41,536 nucleotides of DNA from Bacillota bacterium (GTDB lineage Bacteria; Bacillota; Desulfotomaculia; Desulfotomaculales; Pelotomaculaceae): the NCBI GenBank assembly GCA_029555205.1, contig JAKPTB010000028.1:1-41536 (forward strand), written 5' to 3'. A program made the position numbers and the translations under genes. Below the pieces are notes generated by a model. The model ran no database searches. It worked only from the letters and a program-made list of their open reading frames with translations, and was not told the origin of the DNA. Shown here in pieces: positions 1 to 8,087 of this stretch (positions within the stretch are counted from its first letter, which is position 1; each line of letters begins with the position of its first letter).

Positions 1-402
1 CTGGATTTGTCCCTGATCAAGTCGCCCATCAGCGGCACGGTCATCAAAAAGATCGGCAATGTTGGAGAAGTGGGCGTTCCGGGGTCTCCCGTGGCCATGC
101 TGGCGGATCTCAACAATCTGTACATTACGGCAAATATCGAAGAGACTGAGCTGGCCAGGGTTAAACCCGGCCAGGTTGTGGAGTTTACCATTGACAGTAC
201 ACCGGGAATAAAGTACAGCGGCAGGGTTCTTTCCATCGGGGAAGCTACGGTTTCCACTTTTTCGCTGCTCCCGTCGCAAAATACCAGCGGGAGCTTTACC
301 AAGGTGGTTCAGCGCATCCCAGTAAAAATCGGAATCGACGGGTACCAGGGACAGCGGCTCCTCCCGGGGATGAACGCCGTTGTACGGATTTATGTGAAAT
401 AA
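1..402 (+). CDS. HlyD/MacA-type efflux adaptor, C-terminal part
   Basis: Partial gene: the frame is open through base 1 and ends at a TAA at 400-402, leaving 133 codons. The visible part has the lipoyl/barrel-sandwich return strand (IKSPISGTVIKK), followed by a beta-barrel segment (LYITANIEETELARVKPGQ) and a closing domain ending in LLPGMNAVVRIYVK. This is the usual order at the C-terminus of membrane fusion proteins of the HlyD/RND-MFP family. Such proteins link an inner-membrane pump to the outside, or in Gram-positives act with ABC transporters or secretion machines. Its partner genes would lie to the left of the window. The family is clear; the substrate is not readable from this fragment. 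Confidence 0.85.
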   Translation: MDLSLIKSPISGTVIKKIGNVGEVGVPGSPVAMLADLNNLYITANIEETELARVKPGQVVEFTIDSTPGIKYSGRVLSIGEATVSTFSLLPSQNTSGSFTKVVQRIPVKIGIDGYQGQRLLPGMNAVVRIYVK

Positions 403-660
403 GAGGGGGTTATGAACCTTAAAGATTCATAGATGCAGCTGTCATTGACGGTATCGGGCAGCCATAGTTTAAGAAAGATCTGGCCAAAGTTTGTCCGGGC
501 AGGTTTCGGGCAGCCTGAGAATCCGTCAAGCGGCTTCCTGAAAGCAAGAGAGCAGGCCGGGGCTGCCGGGAGACCGGGGCAAAGCCCAGTTATTGCCGGA
601 AGGAACAGGGGTGAAAAGGGAGAAGAAAGAACCATTTAGCGCTTAAGGAGAGGAAAAGCA

Positions 661-1719
661 ATGCAAAGGGTGCTGTACCTGTTCTTATCTCTTTTCATCT
701 TTTTTGCTCCGGTGCCGCCGGTACTGGCCGGTACCGCCACGGCTTTCAGCGACCAGTTTGCGGATCTGAAGAGCCATCCCTGGGGCGCGGCTGAGCTGAC
801 GATGATGGTGCAATTGGGTATTATGCAGGGTTATCCCGAAGGGGACAGGCTTTACGCCCTGCCGGACAAGCAGGTAAACCGGGCGGAATTTGCCGCCCTG
901 CTGGCCAGGACTCTGTCTTTGGGGGACGGGCAGGAAATCCCGCCCTTTACTGACTGGCAGGCTGTTCCGGACTGGGCCAGGGGGCCTGCGGCAGCCCTTT
1001 ACGAGGCAGGAATTGTTACCGGCGTTCCCAGGCCGGACGGGGCCTTGAATTTTTTACCCCAGGCGCCGGTCTGCCGTTCGGAGATTGCAGCCATGCTCAC
1101 CCGGGCTGTGGAAGATGAAATGCTCCAGGATCCCGTCAACCCCTTTGGGGATGTACGGCCAGGCGACTGGTATTACGAATCCGTGCTGAAGGCATACAAG
1201 CTGGGCCTTGTCAACGGGCGTGCAGCCGGTCGCTTCGAGCCGGATGGTACGGCCAGCCGGGTGGAGGTAATGGTGATGCTGTCCCGTTTTCTGGAAAAGG
1301 ACACAGCAAACCTGCCGGAAGACAGTGTCCTGAAATCGGTGGTCAGGGAGTTTTCAGAATTAACCGGAAAGGCCTTGAACGGAGCAGGCCGGGAAGCCAT
1401 GCCGGACTACCTGACCGGTGAAGCGGCCCTGGCTTTTCAGAACGGCGGCCTTGGGCTCTGGGAGAGTGTTCCGGCCGGCGGCAAAATTGAACTGACGCAT
1501 CCGGGGGGCGCTCCCCTGGTAGAATTCAAGAGCAGTTACCTGGCGCGGGTAAAGTACAGGACCAGGGTCGACGTAACCGCTGCCCTGTCCGGGGAAACGG
1601 GGAAGCCTGGCCCGGCCGGCCTCACTGTTGACGAGCGTTATTATTTGTATAACGAGGCCGGGGCCTGGAAGATTTATGCCCTTGACCTGGTGTGGTCTTC
1701 CCGGGGAGAAGGAGAATAA
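661..1719 (+). CDS. Exported SLH-domain protein
   Basis: A 352-residue exported protein. Residues 1-28 form a signal peptide, with a hydrophobic core and a probable cut near VLAG/TATA. Three SLH domains follow, at about 33-85, 96-150 and 162-212. Each carries a variant of the TRAE motif (NRAE, CRSE, SRVE) that keeps the arginine. SLH triplets anchor proteins non-covalently to pyruvylated secondary cell-wall polymer, and the pyruvyl transferase gene csaB lies two genes downstream. The remaining 140 residues contain an alpha+beta region (about 220-350) ending in VDERYYLYNEAGAWKIYALDLV. This resembles small NTF2-like folds, but I do not recognise the family. The start is an ATG with AAGGAG about 10 bases upstream. 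A terminator at 1780 ends the unit. Confidence 0.9.
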   Translation: MQRVLYLFLSLFIFFAPVPPVLAGTATAFSDQFADLKSHPWGAAELTMMVQLGIMQGYPEGDRLYALPDKQVNRAEFAALLARTLSLGDGQEIPPFTDWQAVPDWARGPAAALYEAGIVTGVPRPDGALNFLPQAPVCRSEIAAMLTRAVEDEMLQDPVNPFGDVRPGDWYYESVLKAYKLGLVNGRAAGRFEPDGTASRVEVMVMLSRFLEKDTANLPEDSVLKSVVREFSELTGKALNGAGREAMPDYLTGEAALAFQNGGLGLWESVPAGGKIELTHPGGAPLVEFKSSYLARVKYRTRVDVTAALSGETGKPGPAGLTVDERYYLYNEAGAWKIYALDLVWSSRGEGE

Positions 1720-1779
1720 ACCGGTGCAAAACTGGTTGCATGTCCCCCAAAAGAGGAGTAAAAAGAGCTGAAAACTGGA

Positions 1780-1810
1780 GCCCCGTTTATTCCCAGGGCG
1801 GGGCTTTTTT
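1780..1810 (+). terminator. Intrinsic terminator after the SLH gene
   Basis: GCCCCG (1780-1785) pairs with CGGGGC (1799-1804) around a 13-base loop and is followed at once by six T residues. Confidence 0.85.
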
Positions 1811-1907
1811 GCGTCTAACTGGAGAATCGCTCAAAATTGTGATAAAATATTCAAAGTGCAAATCGAAAGATGTTGAAAAATATTAGGAAATTAAGGGGTA
1901 TACGCTG

Positions 1908-2630
1908 ATGGAAGCCTGGCTCCTTGGCGCCCGGATTGATGCGCTGACGATGGAAGAGACGGTGGAACGGGTTACCGGTTTTATCAAGAGCCGGCGCCCG
2001 CACCGGATCCTGACCCTCAATCCCGAATACCTGTACCGTGCCCAATTTGACAGCGGGATGATGCGGCTGATCACCCTCTCCGACCTTGTTACGCCGGACG
2101 GGGTGGGTATTGTCTGGGCCTGCAGAGTAGCGGGGTATCCGGTGAAGGAGCGGATTACCGGCATTGACCTGATGCAGCGCCTGGTTCAGCAGGCCGCCGC
2201 CTGTGGCTGGAGGGTCTATCTTTTGGGTGCGTCCCCGGGTGTGGCGGAGAAAGCAGCTGAAAAGCTCTGCTGTACCTATCCGGGCTTGCAGATAGCGGGC
2301 ACGCACCATGGTTATTTCCAGGAGGACGAAGCCGGCCTGGTGGCTGAAACTGTCCGGCAGGCAGGGCCGGATCTTATATTTGTAGCCCTCGGGGCGCCGC
2401 GCCAGGAATTGTGGATTGACCGTTATCTCGAAGTCACAGGGGCAGCGGTGGCCATGGGAGTCGGGGGAAGTTTCGACGTCATTGCAGGTAAGGTTCGCAG
2501 AGCCCCGGCCTGGGTGCGGCGCCTGCACCTGGAATGGTTCTCCCGCCTGTTGCTGGAGCCGTCCCGTTGGAGGCGCCAGCTGGTTCTGCCCTGTTTCGCC
2601 TGTATGGTTTTAAAAAAATACAAGCTTTAA
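1908..2630 (+). CDS. tagA: WecG/TagA/CpsF family glycosyltransferase
   Basis: 240 residues, the normal length for GT family 26. Family members move N-acetylmannosamine (TagA) or ManNAcA (WecG) from UDP onto undecaprenyl-PP-GlcNAc at the inner membrane face. This is the second step in building wall teichoic acid or a secondary wall polymer. The conserved N-terminal TLNPEY (36-41) and TPDG (62-65) are present, with Asp64 at the place of the catalytic Asp of Thermoanaerobacter TagA. FVALGAPRQELW and GVGGSFDVIAGK follow, then the Arg-rich tail (WVRRLHLEWFSRLLLEPSRW) that mediates membrane contact in TagA. The start is ATG with AAGGGG upstream. csaB follows after 76 bases. ManNAc as donor is inferred from family and context. 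Confidence 0.9.
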   Translation: MEAWLLGARIDALTMEETVERVTGFIKSRRPHRILTLNPEYLYRAQFDSGMMRLITLSDLVTPDGVGIVWACRVAGYPVKERITGIDLMQRLVQQAAACGWRVYLLGASPGVAEKAAEKLCCTYPGLQIAGTHHGYFQEDEAGLVAETVRQAGPDLIFVALGAPRQELWIDRYLEVTGAAVAMGVGGSFDVIAGKVRRAPAWVRRLHLEWFSRLLLEPSRWRRQLVLPCFACMVLKKYKL

Positions 2631-2706
2631 ATCATTAACAAGAACCCCTTTATTAGTTTAATGGAATTATCCTTAGATAAAGAACCGGTTGCACAGGAGA
2701 AAGCCC

Positions 2707-3807
2707 ATGCCGAAAGTTGTCATATCAGGGTATTACGGTTTTTATAACAGCGGTGACGAGGCGATGCTTTATGCCATGCTCCAGGCTTTAAGAAAAACTG
2801 TCCCTGATCTGGATTTCACCGTACTGTCAAAGGACCCGGTCTTTACGGCACGGGAGTTTGGTGTTCATTCCATTTCCCGGGTCAACATCCGCCAGGTTTA
2901 TCAGGAACTCCGCAAGGCCGACCTGCTGATCAGCGGCGGCGGGGGTCTGCTTCAGGATGCAACCGGACCTAAAAGCATTATTTATTACCTTGGTGTGGTG
3001 GCCCTGGCCAGGTTTTTAGGGAAACCTGTTTTCTTTTATGCCCAGGGTATCGGGCCTGTGCGCACCAACCTGGGGAGGTTCCTGATCCGGCTGGTGGCCA
3101 ACCGGGTCAGCACGGTCACCGTCAGGGATCCCGACTCCAGGGATGAACTGGTTTCCCTCGGTGTTAAGCGTCCACCGGTTTACGTAACGGCAGACCCCGT
3201 GCTGGGCCTGGACCCGGCTCTACTCGATCCCGGCAAGGGGCAGGAGATTTTGGCCTCCCTCGGGATCAAGGACGGTCCCGTGGCAGGGATTTCCGTGAGG
3301 CCGTGGAAAGGATTGAACGGCTATAAAAAAGTGCTGGCAAGGGCGGCCGATGACCTTGCGGCAAAGGGTTGGCGGGTGCTGCTGGTGCCGATGCACAGAG
3401 CGGTGGATGCTGACAGCTGCCGGGAAGTTGCCGGTTTGATGAGGGAGAAGGCCTATCTTCTGAACAACCACACCGGCTTCATGGATCTGCTGTCGGTTGC
3501 GGCAAACCTTGATCTGGCCATTGGGATGCGGCTGCATTTTCTGATTTTTGGGGCCCTTTTCGGTGTGCCTTTAATCGGCATTCCCTACGACCCCAAAGTA
3601 AACCGGTTCTTGCAGTCGGTTGGACAGCCCCCCGGCTTGAATGTAGAAACCTTAAGTTACCCGGAATTGTCCCTGCGCATTGAAGAAGTCCTGGCAGACC
3701 GGGCCGGTATTTCAGCCGGACTCAGTGAGAAGGTGGAACTACTGCGCGAACAGGCGTTGAAAAATGCTGTACAGGTTGGCGAACTTTTTCGAAAATTGAA
3801 CGTCTAA
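2707..3807 (+). CDS. csaB: Polysaccharide pyruvyl transferase CsaB
   Basis: 366 residues. CsaB adds a pyruvate ketal from PEP to ManNAc residues of the secondary cell-wall polymer, making the epitope that SLH domains bind. The N-terminus (VVISGYYGFYNSGDEAML) is the typical CsaB glycine-rich start. LLISGGGGLLQDATG (about residues 76-90) and the late RLHFLIFGALFGVPLIGIPYDPK are also family hallmarks. An earlier in-frame TTG at 2689 is rejected because AGGAGA (2695-2700) sits six bases before ATG 2707. The neighbouring SLH protein and TagA-type enzyme fit this role closely. No clear terminator follows. Confidence 0.93.
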   Translation: MPKVVISGYYGFYNSGDEAMLYAMLQALRKTVPDLDFTVLSKDPVFTAREFGVHSISRVNIRQVYQELRKADLLISGGGGLLQDATGPKSIIYYLGVVALARFLGKPVFFYAQGIGPVRTNLGRFLIRLVANRVSTVTVRDPDSRDELVSLGVKRPPVYVTADPVLGLDPALLDPGKGQEILASLGIKDGPVAGISVRPWKGLNGYKKVLARAADDLAAKGWRVLLVPMHRAVDADSCREVAGLMREKAYLLNNHTGFMDLLSVAANLDLAIGMRLHFLIFGALFGVPLIGIPYDPKVNRFLQSVGQPPGLNVETLSYPELSLRIEEVLADRAGISAGLSEKVELLREQALKNAVQVGELFRKLNV

Positions 3808-3914
3808 TAAATATAGGATTCATTATGATCTCCAAACAACCTGTTAATCAGTTACCGGTATTTGGTTGTTGCCCGGTACTATTTGTTGTCGGGCTGTTAC
3901 TTATCAAGCTGTGC

Positions 3915-3936
3915 TATTTCAGGAAGCCCTGAAATA
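3915..3936 (+). other. Perfect 9-bp hairpin in the csaB-4068 spacer
   Basis: TATTTCAGG (3915-3923), loop AAGC, then CCTGAAATA (3928-3936). It lies in a 260-base gene-free spacer (3808-4067). There is no T run, so it is unlikely to be a simple terminator. A second short stem, CCCG/CGGG, lies around 3978-3993. The spacer could be a structured leader for the gene at 4068, but I recognise no known class. Confidence 0.45.
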
Positions 3937-4067
3937 CTGCATGTAAGTGGAAATAAGGGGAGTTTCTACCGAATGAACCCGCAGGTACACGGGCCGGGGC
4001 TGAAGATGGGCGAATCTGTTTTTAAAGGAAACAAGCCTTTGATGTAGAATTTCAAGGAGGAGTGGTT

Positions 4068-4484
4068 ATGCGCACAGGTAAGTCTAAAGTAGCCCTGCTG
4101 ACCCTTGTTACGGTCGTGGTTTCCCTGGTTTTTTGGGGCTACTCGGCCCTGGCCGGAGCGGAGGACACACCGGGGGGGAGCGGAGATCCCCTGGTTACCC
4201 AGAGTTATGTGGACCAGTATGTTCAATGGAAGGTTGCCGAAATGAAGACTGGTCAGGTTCTGACAGGCCGGGCTGGTTCGGAGATATTGGTCAGGCGGGG
4301 ACAGGCAGTTGTGGTTGACACCAGCGGGAATGGTATTCCCGACGTAACTGCCGGACAGGATCTCAAAGCGGGGAACAAGATTTCATTAAACCACCTGCTG
4401 CTCATTCCCCGGGAAGACGGGCGCGGGATCAAAGCCCTTGACTCTGTTGTGGTTATGTACAGGGGTGGAGCGACAATCCGGTAA
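4068..4484 (+). CDS. Small exported protein of unknown function
   Basis: 138 residues. Residues 1-31 are a Sec signal peptide (positive RTGKSK, hydrophobic core, cut near ALAGA). The mature part contains SYVDQYVQWKVAEM, GSEILVRRGQAVVVD, DVTAGQDLKAG and NHLLLIPREDGRGIKA, ending in VVVMYRGG. I recall this arrangement (SYVD, a GxEhhLRxGxA-like block, DhTxGxDL, NHLLhhPRxDGRG) from uncharacterised proteins of clostridia, but give it no function. It is probably beta-rich and acts outside the membrane. The start is ATG 4068 with AAGGAGG (4054-4060) seven bases upstream; GTG 4062 is too close to that site. It lies between csaB and the LCP gene, so a wall-polymer role is possible but not shown. Confidence 0.8.
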   Translation: MRTGKSKVALLTLVTVVVSLVFWGYSALAGAEDTPGGSGDPLVTQSYVDQYVQWKVAEMKTGQVLTGRAGSEILVRRGQAVVVDTSGNGIPDVTAGQDLKAGNKISLNHLLLIPREDGRGIKALDSVVVMYRGGATIR

Positions 4485-4566
4485 TCCTGATTGGAATTGG
4501 GGGCGGCTGCGGTAGCTGTCCAATTTGCACAGTAAGTAAAGGGCGTAACTGTTTTTCTGGAAGCAG

Positions 4567-4595
4567 TTGTATCTTTTGAGGAAATGTAATAAAAT
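4567..4595 (+). promoter_or_regulatory. Candidate sigma-A promoter for the LCP gene
   Basis: TTGTAT (4567-4572), a 17-base spacer and TAAAAT (4590-4595). It lies 120 bases before the LCP start. Called by consensus only. Confidence 0.45.
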
Positions 4596-4714
4596 ATCCT
4601 GGTGCCTTGTCTGTTTAAAAAGCCTCCTCTCAGTTTTCTTTCGGATCAATTGGTAGTTGAGTAGTTAAGAGGTATTGTCTAAACCGGCAATACCGTCAGG
4701 TGGGGTGAATTTAC

Positions 4715-6154
4715 TTGAGAGCTCCAAGACGAAAGCTGAAAAGAAAGGCGCCTTTTATCTTTTGTTGTCTGATTTTGCTGGCCTTGTTTGCCGGCGGCTG
4801 CATGCTGGCCAAGAATATCTTTTTCCCGGACACAATCCTTAATGCAGGGGAAGAGGAGGAGAGCCAGCCTGTTATCCAGGGTGAGCGCCTCAACGTGCTT
4901 TTGCTGGGGATTGATGCCCGGCAGGGCGAAACCATGGCCCGTACAGACACTATTATCCTCGCCAGCGTTGATCCTGAGAGCAAGCTGATGTCCTTGCTTT
5001 CCATCCCCCGGGATACCAGGGTCAACATACCCAGGCACGGCTGGGACAAGATTAACAGTGCAGCGCTTTACGGCGGGCCGCAGATGTCCATGAAAGTTGT
5101 CTCGGATTTACTGGGAATTTCCGTTAAGCATTATGTCCTTACCAATTTCAGCGGCTTTAAAGACATCGTCGACGCCCTGGGCGGGGTCACCATCGATGTG
5201 GAAAGGAACATGTATCATGAGGATATAACGGACGGGGGTATTTACCGGATTAATTTAAAAAAGGGCGTGCAGCGGCTGGACGGCGACAAGGCCCTGCAGT
5301 ATGTGCGCTTCCGGGATTATGAACTGGGGGATATTGACCGCACCAGGTACCAGCAAAAGTTCCTGGTTGCGCTGGCTAAAGAAATGCTCCAGCCCGCCAC
5401 AATTCCCAAACTGCCCAAACTGGTTCCGGAAATTAACCGTTATGTTAAGACCAACTTGAGCATGAGCGATATGTTGACCCTGGCTTCAGCCTCCAGACAA
5501 CTGGCTGACGGCAATATTGTCTGTCAGACGCTGCCCGGCCGGCCGCTGGAGATTAACGGGGGCAGCTACTGGGGTGTCGATCCGGCGGAAGCCAAAAAGA
5601 TGGTGACCAATCTTTTTAACGGGGAAACCACTTCCACCGTAGTTATGAACACCCCCCTGAGCGGGCAGTATGCCCCTCCCCGGGAAACTGCTTCTAAGGA
5701 AAGCGCCGGGGAGAAGGAAACAACACCGTCTGACGGGGACCAGGAAAACCCGGGTACTCCCGGTAAGCAGGCCGGGCAGGGCCAGGGCAAAACCAGCGGC
5801 TCTGCGAATAAGGCGGAACAGGATGATGCTGAACAAGAAGCAGAGGGTTCAGACGGGTTGGTGATTATAAAACCTGTTGGTGTAAAAGATAAAGACGATA
5901 AAAATAATGATAATGTTAATAATGAAAATGAACAGGATGAGCAAGACAGTAAAAATAATGAAGTTGACCGGGACGTTAAAGCTGACCAAAATAATCAAGA
6001 TGATGGAGCCGCTAAAAATAGTCAGGAGGCAACCGTACCGGGAAATAACACCGGAACGGACCCTGTAACGGGAACAAAGGTCCAGGAGGGGCGGGCCCTC
6101 TCCCCGTCCGGCCTGGCAGTAACAGAGCGAACCGGTGATTCTGTAGAGAATTAG
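4715..6154 (+). CDS. LytR-CpsA-Psr (LCP) family polymer ligase with long polar tail
   Basis: 479 residues. LCP enzymes act outside the membrane and transfer wall polymers from undecaprenyl-PP onto peptidoglycan. A short basic cytoplasmic tail (RAPRRKLKRK) precedes one membrane helix (about 13-36). The LCP core spans about 59-215, with NVLLLGIDAR, the RTDT motif (76-79), SIPRDTRV (96-103), and the Arg-rich RFRDYELGDIDRTRYQQ that binds the lipid pyrophosphate. From about residue 305 to the end the protein is low-complexity and rich in Asp, Asn, Glu and Gln. Its DNA (5880-6020) is clearly richer in A than its surroundings. The start is TTG with AGGTGGGG upstream. A terminator follows at 6263. 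LCP assignment is firm; the tail is probably a flexible wall spacer. Confidence 0.92.
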   Translation: MRAPRRKLKRKAPFIFCCLILLALFAGGCMLAKNIFFPDTILNAGEEEESQPVIQGERLNVLLLGIDARQGETMARTDTIILASVDPESKLMSLLSIPRDTRVNIPRHGWDKINSAALYGGPQMSMKVVSDLLGISVKHYVLTNFSGFKDIVDALGGVTIDVERNMYHEDITDGGIYRINLKKGVQRLDGDKALQYVRFRDYELGDIDRTRYQQKFLVALAKEMLQPATIPKLPKLVPEINRYVKTNLSMSDMLTLASASRQLADGNIVCQTLPGRPLEINGGSYWGVDPAEAKKMVTNLFNGETTSTVVMNTPLSGQYAPPRETASKESAGEKETTPSDGDQENPGTPGKQAGQGQGKTSGSANKAEQDDAEQEAEGSDGLVIIKPVGVKDKDDKNNDNVNNENEQDEQDSKNNEVDRDVKADQNNQDDGAAKNSQEATVPGNNTGTDPVTGTKVQEGRALSPSGLAVTERTGDSVEN

Positions 6155-6262
6155 ACCGGAGCAGGAGAACCTGCCCCGGTATGACCAGTTACTATTACAG
6201 TGCTTGCAGGCCTACCCGGGTAGCCTGCCTGCCAAATCAATGAATTGTCCAGCAAACAAAAG

Positions 6263-6290
6263 GGACGTCAGGGCGACGTCCTTTATTTAT
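6263..6290 (+). terminator. Intrinsic terminator after the LCP gene
   Basis: GGACGTC (6263-6269), loop AGGGC, GACGTCC (6275-6281), then a T-rich run (TTTATTTATT). A separate stem at 6206-6228 (GCAGG-CTACCC/GGGTAG-CCTGC with one bulged C) lies just upstream. Confidence 0.8.
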
Positions 6291-6376
6291 TACGTTCTTT
6301 ATTATTGGTATTTTATGCGGTGCTGTGGCAGTGGGCAAGCGGGCCTTTCAGCTTTTGAAGCCGGACGGTGGTTCTT

Positions 6377-7900
6377 TTAATCCAGCGGCGGGGTTTCCTG
6401 GCCCTTCAGGTGGGGCAGGGCCGCAGTCATGCCCAGCAGGAGCCAGAAATAAGTTGTCATCATGGGGACCTCGAAAATATTTTCCACCACGTTATGCAGA
6501 AGTAACCCTACCAGGCCGGCAATCATTCCCCCGGCAAGCCCTTTCAAGTAAGGGTCGGTCAATCTCCTGTAAGTGTTCAGGGCACAGCGCACGCCGCTTA
6601 AAAGAAGCCAGGCCAGGACGGCGATACCGATCAGACCGGACTCGGCGGCTGTTTTCAAGTAAAAGTTATCCACGTAATGGCTGCTGGGAATGTGGCGATC
6701 TGCCACGGCTCCTCCGAAGCGGCCGAACCCTTCCCCTGTCAGCGGGTTATTCTTAACTTTATTGAGGGCCATGTTCCAGCGGGCCACCCGCCCGGCCCGG
6801 GTGCTGCTGACCAGGTAAGCCGGAGAAAGCATGTAGCCGATGCGGGCGCCTATGGCCGGGACCAGCTTGGGGGCGGTGTAGGCCGCAGCGGCCAGACCAA
6901 GCAAAATCCGCCAGTTGTACATAAGGCCGTAAACGGTCAGGGCCCCCACCATGGCCAGCCAGGCGCCGCGGGAGAAGGTAAAGATAAGGCTCAGTACCAT
7001 CGGTACCAGGCAGAGTGTGTACAGGTACTTTCGGGCCCTGCCCCTGGCGGAGAGCAGCTGGCTCACGGTAACAGGTATCAGCAGAACCAGGAAGCTGCCC
7101 AGGACGTTGGGGCTGCCCACGATGGAGAAGACCCTGGTCCGGACGGATTCCGCGCTGTCCACCCAGTTTTCCGGAATGGGTACCCCGATGATGTACTGGT
7201 AGACGCCATGCAGCGCCACCAGCGTCCCCAGGAACACCAGCCAGTTGAGCAGCGCCCTGGCCTGGTCTTTATTCAGCAGGAGGTTGCTGCCGACAAAGAA
7301 CCAGAGCATGTATTCCACGTAGACCCTCAGTCCCTCAATGGCAATGCCGGGATGGGGTGAACGGAACAGGAAAAGGAAGATCGCCACGGCCAGGTAAAGG
7401 CAGATGGGGAAATCCAGGGGCGTCAACCGGTAGGTCAGTTTCCCCCGCAGGGCCATCTGGACCGGCCAGGCCAGGAAGATGAGGACCAGCAGAAGCTCGT
7501 CCCAGTTGCCCGCCAGGAAAGCGGTTGCCGGGGAGCTACGCAGGGCGTAATCAATAACAATATAAGAAATGACCAGCCAGAGTAGCGTTTCTGCCCGGAT
7601 TCCGGCCACACTGCGCAGGACCGTACTGCCACAAAGAAAGGGATGGGGTTTCAGGTTTAAGAACAGACTGCCGGGGATACCGCGCCGGATGGCTGCTCCC
7701 GCCAGCTCCAGCAGGCGCGCCGGATAGCCGGTTGCCGCAGTTAGCAACCTGCCCGTCAGGGAGCAGTGAACTGCCTCCTGCCGGCTGTAATGGGCAGACC
7801 CGTTAAGCCATTGGCGAAAGATACTATGGCGCCAGGCCAGTCCCGTCCCTTCGGCGAGGCGTCCAATCAAGCTTTCCTGCCAGAGCCATGCTCCGTTCAA
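6377..7900 (-). CDS. O-antigen ligase/polymerase-type membrane protein (Wzy_C)
   Basis: 507 residues on the minus strand. About ten or more hydrophobic segments start near residue 110 (TLLWLVISYIVIDYAL) and run to the end. The Wzy_C region contains IVGSPNVLGSFLVLLIPV, LIFTFSRGAWLAMVGAL and a large loop around residues 375-420 (NPLTGEGFGRFGG, HYVDNFYLK). Family members polymerise or ligate lipid-linked glycans outside the membrane. The first 100 residues are soluble and unusual for the family. The start is TTG 7900, with AAAGGAGG upstream on the minus strand. It is transcribed divergently from the glycosyltransferase gene at 8088. The acceptor and polymer are unknown. Confidence 0.85.
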   Translation of the reverse strand: MNGAWLWQESLIGRLAEGTGLAWRHSIFRQWLNGSAHYSRQEAVHCSLTGRLLTAATGYPARLLELAGAAIRRGIPGSLFLNLKPHPFLCGSTVLRSVAGIRAETLLWLVISYIVIDYALRSSPATAFLAGNWDELLLVLIFLAWPVQMALRGKLTYRLTPLDFPICLYLAVAIFLFLFRSPHPGIAIEGLRVYVEYMLWFFVGSNLLLNKDQARALLNWLVFLGTLVALHGVYQYIIGVPIPENWVDSAESVRTRVFSIVGSPNVLGSFLVLLIPVTVSQLLSARGRARKYLYTLCLVPMVLSLIFTFSRGAWLAMVGALTVYGLMYNWRILLGLAAAAYTAPKLVPAIGARIGYMLSPAYLVSSTRAGRVARWNMALNKVKNNPLTGEGFGRFGGAVADRHIPSSHYVDNFYLKTAAESGLIGIAVLAWLLLSGVRCALNTYRRLTDPYLKGLAGGMIAGLVGLLLHNVVENIFEVPMMTTYFWLLLGMTAALPHLKGQETPPLD

Positions 7901-8029
7901 GGGAATCCTCCTTTAAACGTAATTCTTTTATATTATAAAGCAAAGCTGTTTAGAAATCTACCAGTTCCCGGCCGCTTCCCAAACAGGCTGCCCATAAAGG
8001 CCCAGCGGGCGGCAAGTCCCAAAAATTCC

Positions 8030-8058
8030 TTGTGTAATGCGGTGTAAATTGATAAAAT
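8030..8058 (+). promoter_or_regulatory. Candidate sigma-A promoter for the glycosyltransferase pair
   Basis: TTGTGT (8030-8035), 17 bases, TAAAAT (8053-8058), about 30 bases before the GTG start at 8088. On the other strand a TATAAT (7932-7937) may serve the divergent membrane gene, but it lacks a clear -35. Confidence 0.5.
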
Positions 8059-8087
8059 GAGAAAGGTTAAGCCGGGGAGGGTTCTCT

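Noticed and set aside
433..639. 68-residue frame between the adaptor and the SLH gene
   Set aside because: No ribosome binding site and no family features; the 258-base spacer appears to be non-coding. TTGACG at 445-450 with TTTAAG 17 bases later is only a weak promoter candidate.
1851..2528. 225-residue minus-strand frame opposite the TagA-type gene
   Set aside because: Shadow frame without ribosome site or recognisable domain.
3955..3990. Possible purine riboswitch (AGTTTCTACC)
   Set aside because: The J2/3-like string is present, but the P1-adjacent TATA, the L3 CCGTAAAT and the J3/1 GACTA elements of the aptamer are absent.
3862..4047. 61-residue frame before the exported unknown gene
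   Set aside because: No ribosome binding site, and the region holds an RNA-like hairpin.
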